From: BOG-908 sp963751795
GTDB taxonomy: Bacteria > Pseudomonadota > Alphaproteobacteria > Acetobacterales > Acetobacteraceae
Assembly: GCA_963751795.1 (NCBI GenBank)
Contig: CAVVVI010000004.1
Location: 248,001-312,000, forward strand
Reading direction: 5' to 3'
Length of the DNA: 64,000 nucleotides
Of the stretch, positions 9,029-17,828 are shown one piece after another; position 1 is the first letter of the stretch; every line of letters begins with the position of its first letter. The notes beneath the pieces were generated by a model. It was given only the letters and a program-made list of their open reading frames with translations, ran no database searches and was not told the origin of the DNA. The translations under genes were made by a program, and so were the position numbers.

Positions 9029-9973
9029 CTACCGCCCAACCTTAACCGGCGCCCGAACCTCCCGCCGCAACCTATTCTCCCCCAGCAACAACAAGATCGG
9101 CGCGGCAATCATGATGCTGCTCACCGTGCCGATCGCAATGCCGAACAGCATCGCCAACGCAAACCCCGAAAGGCTGGCCCCGCCGAACAACGCCAGCGGC
9201 ACGCTAGCCAGAAACACCGTGCTGCTGGTGCTCAACGTGCGGTTCAGCGTCTCGTTGATCGACAGATCGATCAGCTCGCGCAGCGGCATCGTCTTGTACT
9301 TGCGCAAATTCTCGCGCACCCGGTCATACACCACCACCTTGTCGTTGGTGGAATAGCCGATGATGGTCAGGATCGCCGCCACCATCACGCTGTCGAACTC
9401 GATGCGCGTCAGCACCAGAAACCCGATCGTCTTGGTCACGTCCAGCAGCAGCGTCACCACCGCGCCCACGGCGAACTGCCACTCGAACCGGAACCAGATA
9501 TAGGCGAAGATCATCCCCAGGCTGATCACCAGCGCCAGCACGCCGTTGCGGAACAGCTCGGCACTCACCGAGGCGCCGACAACGTCGTTGCGCAGCACGC
9601 GCGTGCCCGGCTGCGCGGTCGCCAGCACCTGCTCCACCCGATGCTGCATGGCCTGGTTGGCCTGCGGCGTCGCCTGCGCATCCAGCCGGATCAGCACGTC
9701 GTCATCGGCGCCGAAACGCTGCAACCCCGCCGTGGGCACCTGCGCGGCGGCGAAGGCCGAACGCAGCTTGTTGAAATCCGCCGGCCCCTGCGTCCGCGCC
9801 TCGATGGTGATGCCGCCCTTGAAATCCAGCCCGAGCCGCAGCCCCGGATAGAAGAACAGCCCGATCGACAGCGCCGACAGGATGAACGACCCGGCCAGCC
9901 CATAAAAGCGCGCGCGCATGAAGGCGAAGCGGGTGTTGTCCGGAACGAAGCGGAAGAGCGGGCGGGTGAACAT
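9029..9973 (-). CDS. secF: Protein translocase subunit SecF
   Basis: A 314-residue inner-membrane RND-type protein that works with SecD to pull proteins through SecYEG using the proton gradient. It shows the first membrane segment followed by LGLDFKGG (the D1 motif), a periplasmic loop, then five membrane segments with the conserved NDKVVVYDRVREN block (D4 region) and SLSTSSTVF. ATG 9973 (MFTRPL) is preferred over an in-frame ATG at 10000, which lies inside the repeat element. It follows secD, but a long inverted repeat sits in the 150-base gap. yajC is not present. Confidence 0.96.
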   Translation of the reverse strand: MFTRPLFRFVPDNTRFAFMRARFYGLAGSFILSALSIGLFFYPGLRLGLDFKGGITIEARTQGPADFNKLRSAFAAAQVPTAGLQRFGADDDVLIRLDAQATPQANQAMQHRVEQVLATAQPGTRVLRNDVVGASVSAELFRNGVLALVISLGMIFAYIWFRFEWQFAVGAVVTLLLDVTKTIGFLVLTRIEFDSVMVAAILTIIGYSTNDKVVVYDRVRENLRKYKTMPLRELIDLSINETLNRTLSTSSTVFLASVPLALFGGASLSGFALAMLFGIAIGTVSSIMIAAPILLLLGENRLRREVRAPVKVGR

Positions 9974-9994
9974 TGGGGCGCCTGGAAGAGAGGG

Positions 9995-10126
9995 AAGCAA
10001 GCAGTCCTTTTTTGAAAAAAAGGACCAAAAAACTTTGACTCCGGCGCCTACGCCGGCCGGCGAGTCCGCGACAGCGCAACCAAAAGTTTTTTGCTTCTTT
10101 TTTTCAAAAAAGAAGGCCTTGCCTTA
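9995..10126. repeat. Long inverted repeat between secD and secF (family A, two copies)
   Basis: Two copies of an approximately 46-base element lie head to head at 9995-10040 and 10079-10126. Each has its own hairpin with long T and A runs (core CCTTTTTTGAAAAAAAGG in the left copy) followed by a conserved CAAAAAACTTT. The right copy begins exactly at the secD stop codon (TAA then GGCAAGGCC on the minus strand). A third copy lies after the ClpP-like gene at 32669-32715. Structure and placement suggest a terminator-like element that has been duplicated. Confidence 0.75.
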
Positions 10127-11680
10127 AACCGGCAACAAAGAAGGCCGCCGCGCAGCATACCACCGCACCATCATCAGCCGCGCCAGCACCGTCGCCGTGA
10201 ACAACGTGGTCGCAATGCCCACGGTAATCGTCAGCGCAAAACCCTTCACCGGCCCGGTGCCGAACACGAACAGCATCACATGCGCCAGAAACGCCGTCAC
10301 GTTGCTGTCCAGAATGGTCGAGAACGCGCGCCGGAATCCCGTCTCCATCGCGGCCAGCGGCGTGCGCCCGGCGCGCGCCTCCTCGCGGATGCGCTCGTTG
10401 ATCAGGATGTTGGCGTCCACCGCCATGCCCAGGGTCAGCAGCAGCCCCGCCATGCCCGGCAGCGTCAGCACCGCCTCGAACAGGCTCAGCACGGCCACCA
10501 GCAAAATCAGGTTCACCAGCAGCGCGATGTTGGCCAGCCAGCCGAACAGCCCATAGAACGTGCCCATGAACGCCACCACCAGCAGGAAGCCGGCCACCAG
10601 CGCGTAGGCGCCGGCGCGGATGCTGTCGGCCCCCAGCTCGGGGCCCACGGTCCGCTCCTCGATCACCGTCAGCGGCGCGGGCAGCGCGCCGGCGCGCAGC
10701 AGGATCGCCAGCTGGTTGGCGCTGGCGGCATCGAAATGGCCGGATATCTGTCCCGTCCCGGTGGTGATCGCCTCGCGGATCACCGGATCGGTCAGCACCT
10801 TGTTGTCCAGCACCACGGCAAACTGCTTGCCCACATTGGCCCGCGACACCTCGGCGAATTTCCGTGCGCCGATCGAATTGAAGGTGAAGTTCACCACCCA
10901 GCTGCCATCCTGTTGGCTGGTGCCCGCGCGCGCGTCCGTCAGATCCGCGCCGTCCACTTCCACGCGCTTGCGGATGGAAATCTTCTGTTCCGGATTGGCC
11001 TGCATCGGCAGCAGCTCGGCGCCCGGCCCGGCCGGCGCGCCCGGGATCGCACCCTCCTCGAGCAGGTGGAAGGTCATCTTGGCCGTCTTGCCCAGCAGCT
11101 CCTTCACCCGGTTCGGGTCTTCGATGCCCGGCAGCTGCACCACAATGCGGTCGTCACCCTGGCGGGTGATCTGCGGATCCACCACGCCGGTCTCGTCGAT
11201 CCGGCGGCGCACGATCTCGATGGACTGCTCCACGGCATGCGTCGCCGTCTGCACCAGCGCCGTGCGCGACAGCGTCACGGCCACCACGCCGGTGGGCAGC
11301 TCGCTCACGCTGAACTCGTCGGGCACGGCCGCCGGCATCGCGCGCAGCGCCGCCAGCGCCGAATCGCGCTGCGCCGGCTCGCGCAGCCGCACCGTCAGCC
11401 GCTGGCTGCCCGGGTCGGCCACCAGGTTCTGGTAGCCGCCACGGCTGCGCAGCACCTGCCGCGCCGCGTCCGCCAGCGCATCCAGCCGCTCGTGCTCCAC
11501 GGCTTCCAGATCCACCTGCATCAGCAGGTAGCTGCCGCCGCGCAGGTCCAGCCCCAGATGCACGCGGCGCCAAGGCACGCCCGGCCCCGGTGCGGCCATG
11601 AAGTTCGGCAGGCACAGCAGCAGCCCCAGCAGGCAGACGCCCAGTATGGCGAGGGTCTTGCCCCGGCTGAAATACATCAT
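10124..11680 (-). CDS. secD: Protein translocase subunit SecD
   Basis: A 518-residue inner-membrane subunit that pairs with SecF. An N-terminal membrane segment is followed by LGLDLRGGSYLL (D1 motif), a large periplasmic P1 domain with VVQLPGIEDPNR, and five C-terminal membrane segments with GMAVDANILINERIREE (D4 motif) and ILDSNVTAFL. Length is normal. Start is MMYFSRGKTL, ATG 11680 or 11677; the frame is open further upstream but that part lacks family similarity. The TAA stop is the first base triplet of repeat family A. Confidence 0.96.
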   Translation of the reverse strand: MMYFSRGKTLAILGVCLLGLLLCLPNFMAAPGPGVPWRRVHLGLDLRGGSYLLMQVDLEAVEHERLDALADAARQVLRSRGGYQNLVADPGSQRLTVRLREPAQRDSALAALRAMPAAVPDEFSVSELPTGVVAVTLSRTALVQTATHAVEQSIEIVRRRIDETGVVDPQITRQGDDRIVVQLPGIEDPNRVKELLGKTAKMTFHLLEEGAIPGAPAGPGAELLPMQANPEQKISIRKRVEVDGADLTDARAGTSQQDGSWVVNFTFNSIGARKFAEVSRANVGKQFAVVLDNKVLTDPVIREAITTGTGQISGHFDAASANQLAILLRAGALPAPLTVIEERTVGPELGADSIRAGAYALVAGFLLVVAFMGTFYGLFGWLANIALLVNLILLVAVLSLFEAVLTLPGMAGLLLTLGMAVDANILINERIREEARAGRTPLAAMETGFRRAFSTILDSNVTAFLAHVMLFVFGTGPVKGFALTITVGIATTLFTATVLARLMMVRWYAARRPSLLPV

Positions 11681-11777
11681 GGTTGGCGGGTGGGCTCCGG
11701 CATGGATCGGCCGCGCCGATATGCAGCGACGGGCGGGGCAAGGCAAGGAAGCGCTTGCCGCCGCCCGGCCGCCCGGC

Positions 11778-12602
11778 TCACAGCGCCACCATGTTCGGCG
11801 GGCCGCGCTCCAGCACCTCCACGACGTCGCCCACGCGCAGCCGCCCCAGCGTCAGCGGCGCCAGGTTCTGCCCGAACATGATCCCCCGCTCGTCGTGGCG
11901 GAAGCCGCCCAGCGTGCGCAGCGGCTCCATCCGGTCCGGCCGCAACCCCGTCGCCTGGTCGATGGTCGTCACGATGCAGCGGTCGCACGCCTTGGCCACA
12001 CGGAACACGGCCCCGCCGATGCGCACCACGCGCCAGCCATCCTCCTCCCAGGGTGCGCCACCCTCGATCACCAGGTTGCCGCGGAACCGCCCGGCCGGCA
12101 CCGGATGGGCCAGCCGCCGGTTCAGATCGGCCAGCGAGCCCAGGCTCGTCAGCAGCACCGGAAACGCGTCGGCAAAGCTCACCACCTCGCCCGCCTGCGC
12201 CCAGGCCGAGCCGCAGGGCCGCGCCGCCCCATCGCGCAGATGCACCAGCCGGCACGCGACGCCCAGCGCCGCGCCCAGCCACGCATCCGCCGCCGCACCG
12301 GCCGGCACGGCAGCCACCGTGTCGCGCCATACCACCACCGGCTCGGCGGCAGCCGCCGGCCCCGGCTCCTCCACATGCAGATCGGCACTGCCCGGCGCAG
12401 CCAGCACCAGCCCGCCCGCTACCGGCAGCGCCCGCAGCACCGCGAGCCGCGGCAGCACGCGCTGCGTCAGGAACCGCCCGGCGGCATCCACCACCATCCA
12501 CCGCCGATCGCCCGCCAGCCCGCACGGCTCCATCGCCGCCTCGTCCACTGCCACCCCGGCCATCCCCTTGACCGGATAGATCGTCAGCTCAGCCAGCCGC
12601 AA
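11778..12602 (-). CDS. MOSC-domain protein (YcbX/mARC-like)
   Basis: A protein of about 274 residues with the MOSC N-terminal beta-barrel (LTIYPVKGMAG, GDRRWMVVD) and a C-terminal MOSC domain containing ACDRCIVTTID, where a conserved Cys is the expected molybdenum-cofactor ligand, and FGQNL. Relatives reduce N-hydroxylated bases with a redox partner. The frame opens at an ATG at 12707, but the first 35 residues look non-conserved. I place the start at TTG 12602, which has GGGGG 7 bases upstream and begins at the family's usual N-terminus. Partner reductase not visible nearby. Confidence 0.82.
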   Translation of the reverse strand: MRLAELTIYPVKGMAGVAVDEAAMEPCGLAGDRRWMVVDAAGRFLTQRVLPRLAVLRALPVAGGLVLAAPGSADLHVEEPGPAAAAEPVVVWRDTVAAVPAGAAADAWLGAALGVACRLVHLRDGAARPCGSAWAQAGEVVSFADAFPVLLTSLGSLADLNRRLAHPVPAGRFRGNLVIEGGAPWEEDGWRVVRIGGAVFRVAKACDRCIVTTIDQATGLRPDRMEPLRTLGGFRHDERGIMFGQNLAPLTLGRLRVGDVVEVLERGPPNMVAL

Positions 12603-12751
12603 ATCGCCAACCCCCGTCAGGCGCCCGCATGGCGCGATCCCGGTGGCCGCCGCCTCGCGCCCATGCCGGGCCGGCGCGCAGGCCGGTTTCGCGGCGGGCG
12701 TTCGCAATTGTCCGGTTGCGTTCGCGCAACCGCATGCCTCTATACCGCACC

Positions 12752-13742
12752 ATGCCCATCCTCCGCATCGGCGTCATCGGCGCCGGCCATTTCGGCCGCT
12801 TTCACGCCATCAAGGTCGCCGCCTCGCAGCGCGCCGCCCTGGTCGGCCTCACCGATCCCGATGCGGCCCGCGCCGGCGCGCTGGGCCGCGAGCTCGGCGG
12901 CGTGCCCGCCCTGGGCCTGGCCGACCTGCTGGAAGCCGCCGACGCCGTCATCATCGCCGCCCCCGCCGAGGCGCATTACGAGATCGCCGCCCTGGCGCTC
13001 GATCGCGGCCGCCACGTGCTGGTCGAAAAGCCCATCGCCGCCACACTCGCCCAGGCCGACGAGCTCGCCCGCCGGGCCGGCGGCCGCCGGCTGCGTGCTG
13101 CAGGTGGGCCACCTGCTGCGCTACAGCCCCGAACACGCCGCCATCGCCGCCCGCATCACCCGCCCGCTCTACATCGAAGCCACCCGCATCGCCCCCTTCA
13201 AGCCGCGCGGCACCGATGTCAGCGTCATCCTCGATCTGATGATCCACGACATCGACCTGGTGCTCAGCCTCGTCGACTCCTCCATCGAATCGGTCGATGC
13301 GCTCGGCGCCGCCGTCAGCAGCCCGTTCGAGGACATCGCCAACGCCCGCATCCGCTTTGCCAATGGCTGTGTCGCCACCATCACCGCCAGCCGCATCTCG
13401 CTGAAAACCGAGCGCCGGATGCGCCTGTTCAGCCAGGATGGCTATCTCTCGGCCGATTTCGTGGAACGCCGCCTCACCATGATCGGGCGGTCCGGCGGGA
13501 TCGAGCTGCCCGGCACCGGCGGCTTCCACCTCGACGAGGCCACCTGGCAGGACCACGACGTGCTGGAAGCCGAACACGCCGCCTTCATCGCCGCCTGTCT
13601 CGACGGCGCGCCGGTGCTGGTGGACGCCGCCGCCGGCCGCCGCGCCCTGGAAGCGGCACTCGCCGTGGCCGACGGCATGGCCCGCTCGCGTGCCGCCGCC
13701 GAAGCCTCCGGCCTGATCGCCGGGGCCGCCACGCCCGCCTGA
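12752..13742 (+). pseudogene. Gfo/Idh/MocA dehydrogenase, frameshifted (GnnA-like)
   Basis: An NAD-binding sugar dehydrogenase split between two frames. The first part (from ATG 12752 or 12734) has the Rossmann start RIGVIGAGHFGRFHAIK and the EKPIAAT signature. The second part runs from about AAAGCVLQVGHLLRYSPEH to the stop at 13742, with RGTDVSVILDLMIHDID. Removing one G at 13079/13080 joins them as ELARRAAAAGCVLQVGHLL. The pattern resembles UDP-GlcNAc 3-dehydrogenase GnnA, which prepares amide-linked lipid A sugars, and lpxB lies 3 kb away, but that assignment is inference. The shift may be real or a sequencing error; the rest of both halves is intact, favouring an error or a recent mutation. 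Confidence 0.8.
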
Positions 13743-13822
13743 CCGCCTGCAAGCCCCGCGCGCGCAACCCAGCCACCCGGAACCAATCGCGCGCCCGGCG
13801 AGTTTGCCGGCCGGAGGTGGCG

Positions 13823-13984
13823 ATGAACCCGACGACCGATACCGGCCCCGCACAGGCCGAGCCCGCGCACGACCCCGCCACCCCGGCGCCTGCCGGCCAG
13901 CCCGCCCCCGCCGCACCCCACAAGGTGGACCAGGGCGCGCAGGACGATGCCGCCCAGGAGCGCAAAGAGGGCGGCTACACGTGA
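13823..13984 (+). CDS. Small Pro/Ala-rich acidic protein coupled to a lipase
   Basis: A 53-residue protein beginning MNPTTDTGPAQAEPAHD and ending ERKEGGYT. It has no membrane segment and looks disordered. ATG 13823 has an excellent ribosome site (GGAGGT, spacing 5). Its TGA overlaps the GTG of the patatin gene (GTGA), so its translation probably feeds that of the lipase. Function unknown; the strong ribosome site and the coupling are the only evidence that it is real. Confidence 0.6.
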   Translation: MNPTTDTGPAQAEPAHDPATPAPAGQPAPAAPHKVDQGAQDDAAQERKEGGYT

Positions 13985-15117
13985 CCAGCCCCGCCACCAA
14001 GCCGCGCGCCGCCCTGGTGCTGGCCGGCGGCGTCGCCATGGGCGCCTTCGAGGCGGGCGGCTACGCGGCCCTGCACGAGGCCGGCTGGGCCGCCCAGCTG
14101 GATTGGCTGGCCGGCAGCTCCATCGGCGCGGTCACGGCAGCCATCATTGCCGGCAACGCACCGGAGGATCGCCTGGCCCGCCTCGCCCAGTTCTGGGCGG
14201 CGGTATCATCCGACCCCGCACCCTGGGCCACCTGGTTCGGCGCGCCCGGCACCGGCCTGTGGCGCCAGGCCTGCAACCAGGCCAGCGTGGCCCAAACGCT
14301 GCTGCTCGGCCGCCCCGGCCTGTTCCGGCCGCGCCTGCAGCCCGGCTTGCGCGCCGGCGTCAACGACGTGCCGGCGCTGTTCGATCTGGCGCCCCTGCGC
14401 GACCACCTGCCATCCCTGGTCGATTTCGACCGCCTGAACAGCGGCACGCCGCGCGTCACCCTGGTCGCCACCGACGTGCTCAGCGGCGAGCGCGTGGTGT
14501 TCGACACCGCCCGCGGCGCCGTCATCGGCCCGGAGCACGTCATCGCCTCCTGCGCCATGCTGCCGCTATTCGCGCCGGTCGAAATCGAGGGCCGCCTGCT
14601 CGGCGACGGCGGCTTCGCCTCCAACGTCCCGCTCGATCTGCTGCTGGCCGACCCGCAAGCCGCCGGCCTGCGCTGCTTCGCCATCGATCTCTTCGCCGCC
14701 GAAGGCAGCCGCCCCGCCACCCTGGCCGCCGCCGCCTCCCGCGCCGGCGACCTCGGCTTCGGCAACCAGTCCCGCCGCCTGCTCGATGCCCAGTCGCGCG
14801 AAGCCGTGCTGCGCGCCCATATCCGCGAGCTCGGCGCCCGCCTGCCCGCAGCCACCCGCGCCGAGCCCGCCATCGCCGCCATCCTGGCGCAAGCCCGCGC
14901 CGAGCCCGCCACGATCACCTACATCAGCTACCGCGCCGGCCTGGACGAAGCCGGCCTCGGCAAGCCGTTCGATTTCTCCTCGGCCACGATCGCCGACCGC
15001 TGGCAGGCCGGCCGCCAGCAGATGCAGCAGGCCCTGGACGGCGCGCCGCATCCGGATAACGACGATCCGGCCGAAGATGCCGAAACCGCAGGCGTCGCCC
15101 TGCAAGCCTGCGCGTAG
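13981..15117 (+). CDS. Patatin-like phospholipase
   Basis: A 378-residue lipid acyl hydrolase with a Ser-Asp dyad. The oxyanion loop GGVAMGAFEAGG is followed by the nucleophile motif GSSIGA (S47); the Asp is D209 in LGDGGFASN. The C-terminal part has no further recognised domain. GTG 13981 is the start because it overlaps the stop of the small gene by four bases and because family similarity begins directly after it (PRAALVLAGG). No signal peptide, so it probably acts on the cytoplasmic membrane face or is injected or released by an unknown route. Confidence 0.9.
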   Translation: MTSPATKPRAALVLAGGVAMGAFEAGGYAALHEAGWAAQLDWLAGSSIGAVTAAIIAGNAPEDRLARLAQFWAAVSSDPAPWATWFGAPGTGLWRQACNQASVAQTLLLGRPGLFRPRLQPGLRAGVNDVPALFDLAPLRDHLPSLVDFDRLNSGTPRVTLVATDVLSGERVVFDTARGAVIGPEHVIASCAMLPLFAPVEIEGRLLGDGGFASNVPLDLLLADPQAAGLRCFAIDLFAAEGSRPATLAAAASRAGDLGFGNQSRRLLDAQSREAVLRAHIRELGARLPAATRAEPAIAAILAQARAEPATITYISYRAGLDEAGLGKPFDFSSATIADRWQAGRQQMQQALDGAPHPDNDDPAEDAETAGVALQACA

Positions 15118-15186
15118 GGCAGGGCAGGGCCGCGACGCCCTAGCGAACCGGCCTACGTCTCGTCAGCGCGGGCAGGCCAGCGCCGC

Positions 15187-15519
15187 CTACCGGCCCCCGC
15201 CGCCACCCGTGCCGTGCGCCGCCACCGTCATGGCGCCACCAGCCGGCCGCAGGCGCTGCAGGCACACGCTGGCCGCCTCGGCCGCACGGCGTGCCGAGCT
15301 GCGGTTCATCTCGCCCAGCATCACCATCGGCACCACCTTGGCGCGCATCACGCGCTCCATGTCGCCGCCCTGCGCCACCTCGGGCGCCACGGCCTGGTAC
15401 ACCTCCTGCGCTTGCGCCGGCAGCGCCTGCGCGCAGGCAGCGGCTTCCGCCGAACCCGCCCAAGCCGGATGCCAGGTCAGCACCCCGAACCCACACAGCA
15501 CCACGGGAGATAATCTCAT
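15187..15519 (-). CDS. Small exported protein of unknown function
   Basis: A 110-residue protein with a signal peptide (MRLSPVVLCGFGV to PAWAG). The mature part is helical with two Cys (AAACAQ and SVCLQRL), which could pair, and the block KVVPMVMLGEMNRSSARR. It ends in a Gly-rich tail. ATG 15519 is chosen because it creates the signal peptide; the frame is open to 15678 with no sensible sequence. It stands between two rightward genes. No family recognised. Confidence 0.6.
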   Translation of the reverse strand: MRLSPVVLCGFGVLTWHPAWAGSAEAAACAQALPAQAQEVYQAVAPEVAQGGDMERVMRAKVVPMVMLGEMNRSSARRAAEAASVCLQRLRPAGGAMTVAAHGTGGGGGR

Positions 15520-15726
15520 GAGCCATCCGCACCAAAGGACGTGAAAGACGACAGGCCACCCGCGCTCGCGTGGCAGCGCGGCCACACTCTCCACCCATCC
15601 TCGGCGGCGACAATACAACCTCGCGTGAGGCCCCCTGGCCATCGCCGAACACCGATCGGCGCTTGCCCAGCAAGCCATGAAGTTCCTAATATGTTCCCTC
15701 GTTCAACTAGCAACGGGCCCCTCCGC

Positions 15727-16200
15727 ATGTCCACCCGCCCCACCGCCGACGAGTTGCCCGAAGACCGCACCGCCCGCCACCTGCAGCTCTGCCGCCGCCT
15801 GGCCGATCTCGCGCTGGCGCTGGCCGAACACGCGGCCGCCGAGTTGCTGAGCGCTCCCGACCCGGCCCTCGAGCCATCGCCCGAGGCGCCGCGTCGCGCG
15901 GCCGAACCCGCGCTCACCTTCACCCGCATGGCCCGCTGCGTGCGCGAGACGGTGGCACTGGAAGCGCGCATCGCCGCGCAGGCGGAGGCCCGCCGCAAGC
16001 CCTGGCCGGCCCCCAGCGCGCTCGCCGGCATGCTGCGCCCCGCCGCAGTCCCGGCGCCCGCGGCCAAACCCCGCCGCGAGCCGCTCTACCCGCCGCCGCC
16101 GCGCACCCGCGCCGCGGACTGGGCCAAGGTCAGCCGCCCTACCGCCGCCGAGCTGATGGCGCAGCTCGACAGCATCGCCACCCAAGCCGCCGAACCCTGA
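15727..16200 (+). CDS. Hypothetical protein, Ala/Pro-rich, helical
   Basis: A 157-residue cytosolic-looking protein (MSTRPTADEL). It has two helical segments (RHLQLCRRLADLALALAEHA and FTRMARCVRETVALEARI), then a Pro/Arg-rich linker and a short conserved-looking end (AELMAQLDSIATQ). No domain recognised. An in-frame ATG at 15691 is an alternative start, and neither has a clear ribosome site. Regular codon use and absence of a better frame support it. Confidence 0.55.
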   Translation: MSTRPTADELPEDRTARHLQLCRRLADLALALAEHAAAELLSAPDPALEPSPEAPRRAAEPALTFTRMARCVRETVALEARIAAQAEARRKPWPAPSALAGMLRPAAVPAPAAKPRREPLYPPPPRTRAADWAKVSRPTAAELMAQLDSIATQAAEP

Positions 16201-16249
16201 TCCGAACGCAGGCGGCAGACGAACCCGCCGGGCCCGCCCACCGCGCCGC

Positions 16250-16654
16250 TCAGCCGAGCGACTGCCGCCCCGCCTCGATCCGGGCCGCAGCCGCACGCGC
16301 CGCATTGAACGCACGCACCCGATTCGGATATTTCCGCCAGGCCGACGTGCCCTCGTAACGTGCGAAGGGCGGCACCTTCTGATCGGCCGCCCGGCTCAAC
16401 ACGCCCGGCTGCGCGCGAATGGCGGCCCGCGCCTGCTCCACCCAAGCGGCCGACAGGCCGGCCGTGGCTGTCCGACCCTCCGGCGCCGCCAGCCGCCCGG
16501 CGCGGATCGCCTGCCGCAACACCCGCACCGCCACGCCCAGCCGGCGCCCCGCTTCCGGATACCCGATCATCGTCCCAGTCTCGCTCATGCCAGTCTCGCT
16601 CATCATGGTCACCCAAGGTTGTTGCCGCTCTCTCACCACCGCAGACCCCGCCAT
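16250..16654 (-). CDS. Hypothetical protein with MerR/AlpA-like helix-turn-helix
   Basis: A protein of up to 134 residues lying 31 bases behind lpxB on the same strand. MIGYPEAGRRLGVAVRVLRQ resembles the first helices of MerR/AlpA-type winged helix domains (Y-x-EAG-x-LGV), followed by AIRAGRLAAPEG and TAGLSAAWV. The C-terminal part is Arg/Ala-rich with EGTSAWRKYPNRVRAFN. A small DNA-binding protein is a guess. Starts at 16654, 16606 and later ATGs are possible. Confidence 0.45.
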   Translation of the reverse strand: MAGSAVVRERQQPWVTMMSETGMSETGTMIGYPEAGRRLGVAVRVLRQAIRAGRLAAPEGRTATAGLSAAWVEQARAAIRAQPGVLSRAADQKVPPFARYEGTSAWRKYPNRVRAFNAARAAAARIEAGRQSLG

Positions 16655-16685
16655 GCAAGGCCCGCACTGCCCGTTTTCCGCCCGC

Positions 16686-17828
16686 TCACCCGTCCAACAG
16701 CTCCAGCACCGCCCGCGCCGCCGCCTCGGCCGGCTCGCCCGCCGGCGCGCGCAGGCTGGCCATCACCGCCCCGAACGCCGCAAGCTGCGCCTGGCCCACC
16801 GCCGGATCGCCCAGCAGGCCGCGCACCACGGCGGCTAGCTTGGCCGGTGTGCAATCCTGCTGCAGCAGCTCCGGCACCACCTGCCGGCCGGCCAGGATGT
16901 TCACCATCGCCACGTAGGGCACCCGGATCATCCGCCGCGCCAGCGCCGCGCTCAGCGGGTTCACCCGATAGGTCACCGCCATCGGCACGCCCGCCAGCGC
17001 CAGCTCCAGCGTGGAGGTGCCCGACTTCGTCAGCGCCGCCCCTGCGGCAGCATAGGCATCGTGCTTGTCGTCGATCGCGGTCAGCACCAGCGGCCGCACC
17101 GCCCAGCCCGCCGCCTCGCGCGCGACGACCCCAGCCACCGAAGGCGAGCTCGGGATCACCGCCACCAGCCCCGGCCACTCCCGCCGCAGCAGCGCCACCG
17201 TCCGCCCGAACACCGGCATCAGCCGCGGCGCCTCGGTGGCCCGGCTGCCCGGCATCAGCACCAGCACCGGCGCGTCCGCGGCCACGCCGTGCCGCGCCCG
17301 GAAGCGCGCCGCGTCGCCTCGATCCGCACCCGATTGCAGCACCGGATGGCCCACGAACACAGCGGGCAAGCCGTGCCCGGCAAAGAACGCCACCTCGAAC
17401 GGCAGCAGGCACAGCAGCCGGTCCCACAACCCGGGATAACGGCGCACGCGATGCTCCCGCCACGCCCACACCTGCGGCCCCACGTAATGCACCCGCTTGA
17501 TGCCCAGCCCGCCGATGCGCGCCAGAAGCCGCAGCGCAAATCCCGGGCTGTCGATCGTCACCACCAGATCCGGGCGCAGCGCCTCGATATCGGCCACCGC
17601 CTCGCCCAGCCGGCGCCGCAGCATCAGCACGCGCGGCAGAATCTCGGCCAGCCCCATCACCGCCAGGTCGTGCATGGGGAACAGGCTGGCCAGGCCGGCC
17701 TCCTGCATGCGCGGGCCGCCCACGCCGCTGAAGGCCAGCCCCGGCCGCAGCGCCTGCAGCGCGCCCATCAGCCGCGCGCCCAGCACGTCGCCGCTCGCCT
17801 CGCCGGCCAACAGCCAGATGCGCGCCAT
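16686..17828 (-). CDS. lpxB: Lipid-A-disaccharide synthase LpxB
   Basis: A 380-residue peripheral inner-membrane GT19 enzyme that joins UDP-2,3-diacylglucosamine and lipid X to make the lipid A disaccharide. LLAGEASGDVLGARL at the start, SGVGGPRM, VTIDSPGFALR, YVGPQVWAWR, LMPGSRATE and TKSGTSTLELAL are all family blocks in order. ATG 17828 overlaps the hisI stop by one base (TGATG), so the two are coupled. Length normal. The early lpx genes (lpxA, lpxD) are not in this window. Confidence 0.97.
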   Translation of the reverse strand: MARIWLLAGEASGDVLGARLMGALQALRPGLAFSGVGGPRMQEAGLASLFPMHDLAVMGLAEILPRVLMLRRRLGEAVADIEALRPDLVVTIDSPGFALRLLARIGGLGIKRVHYVGPQVWAWREHRVRRYPGLWDRLLCLLPFEVAFFAGHGLPAVFVGHPVLQSGADRGDAARFRARHGVAADAPVLVLMPGSRATEAPRLMPVFGRTVALLRREWPGLVAVIPSSPSVAGVVAREAAGWAVRPLVLTAIDDKHDAYAAAGAALTKSGTSTLELALAGVPMAVTYRVNPLSAALARRMIRVPYVAMVNILAGRQVVPELLQQDCTPAKLAAVVRGLLGDPAVGQAQLAAFGAVMASLRAPAGEPAEAAARAVLELLDG

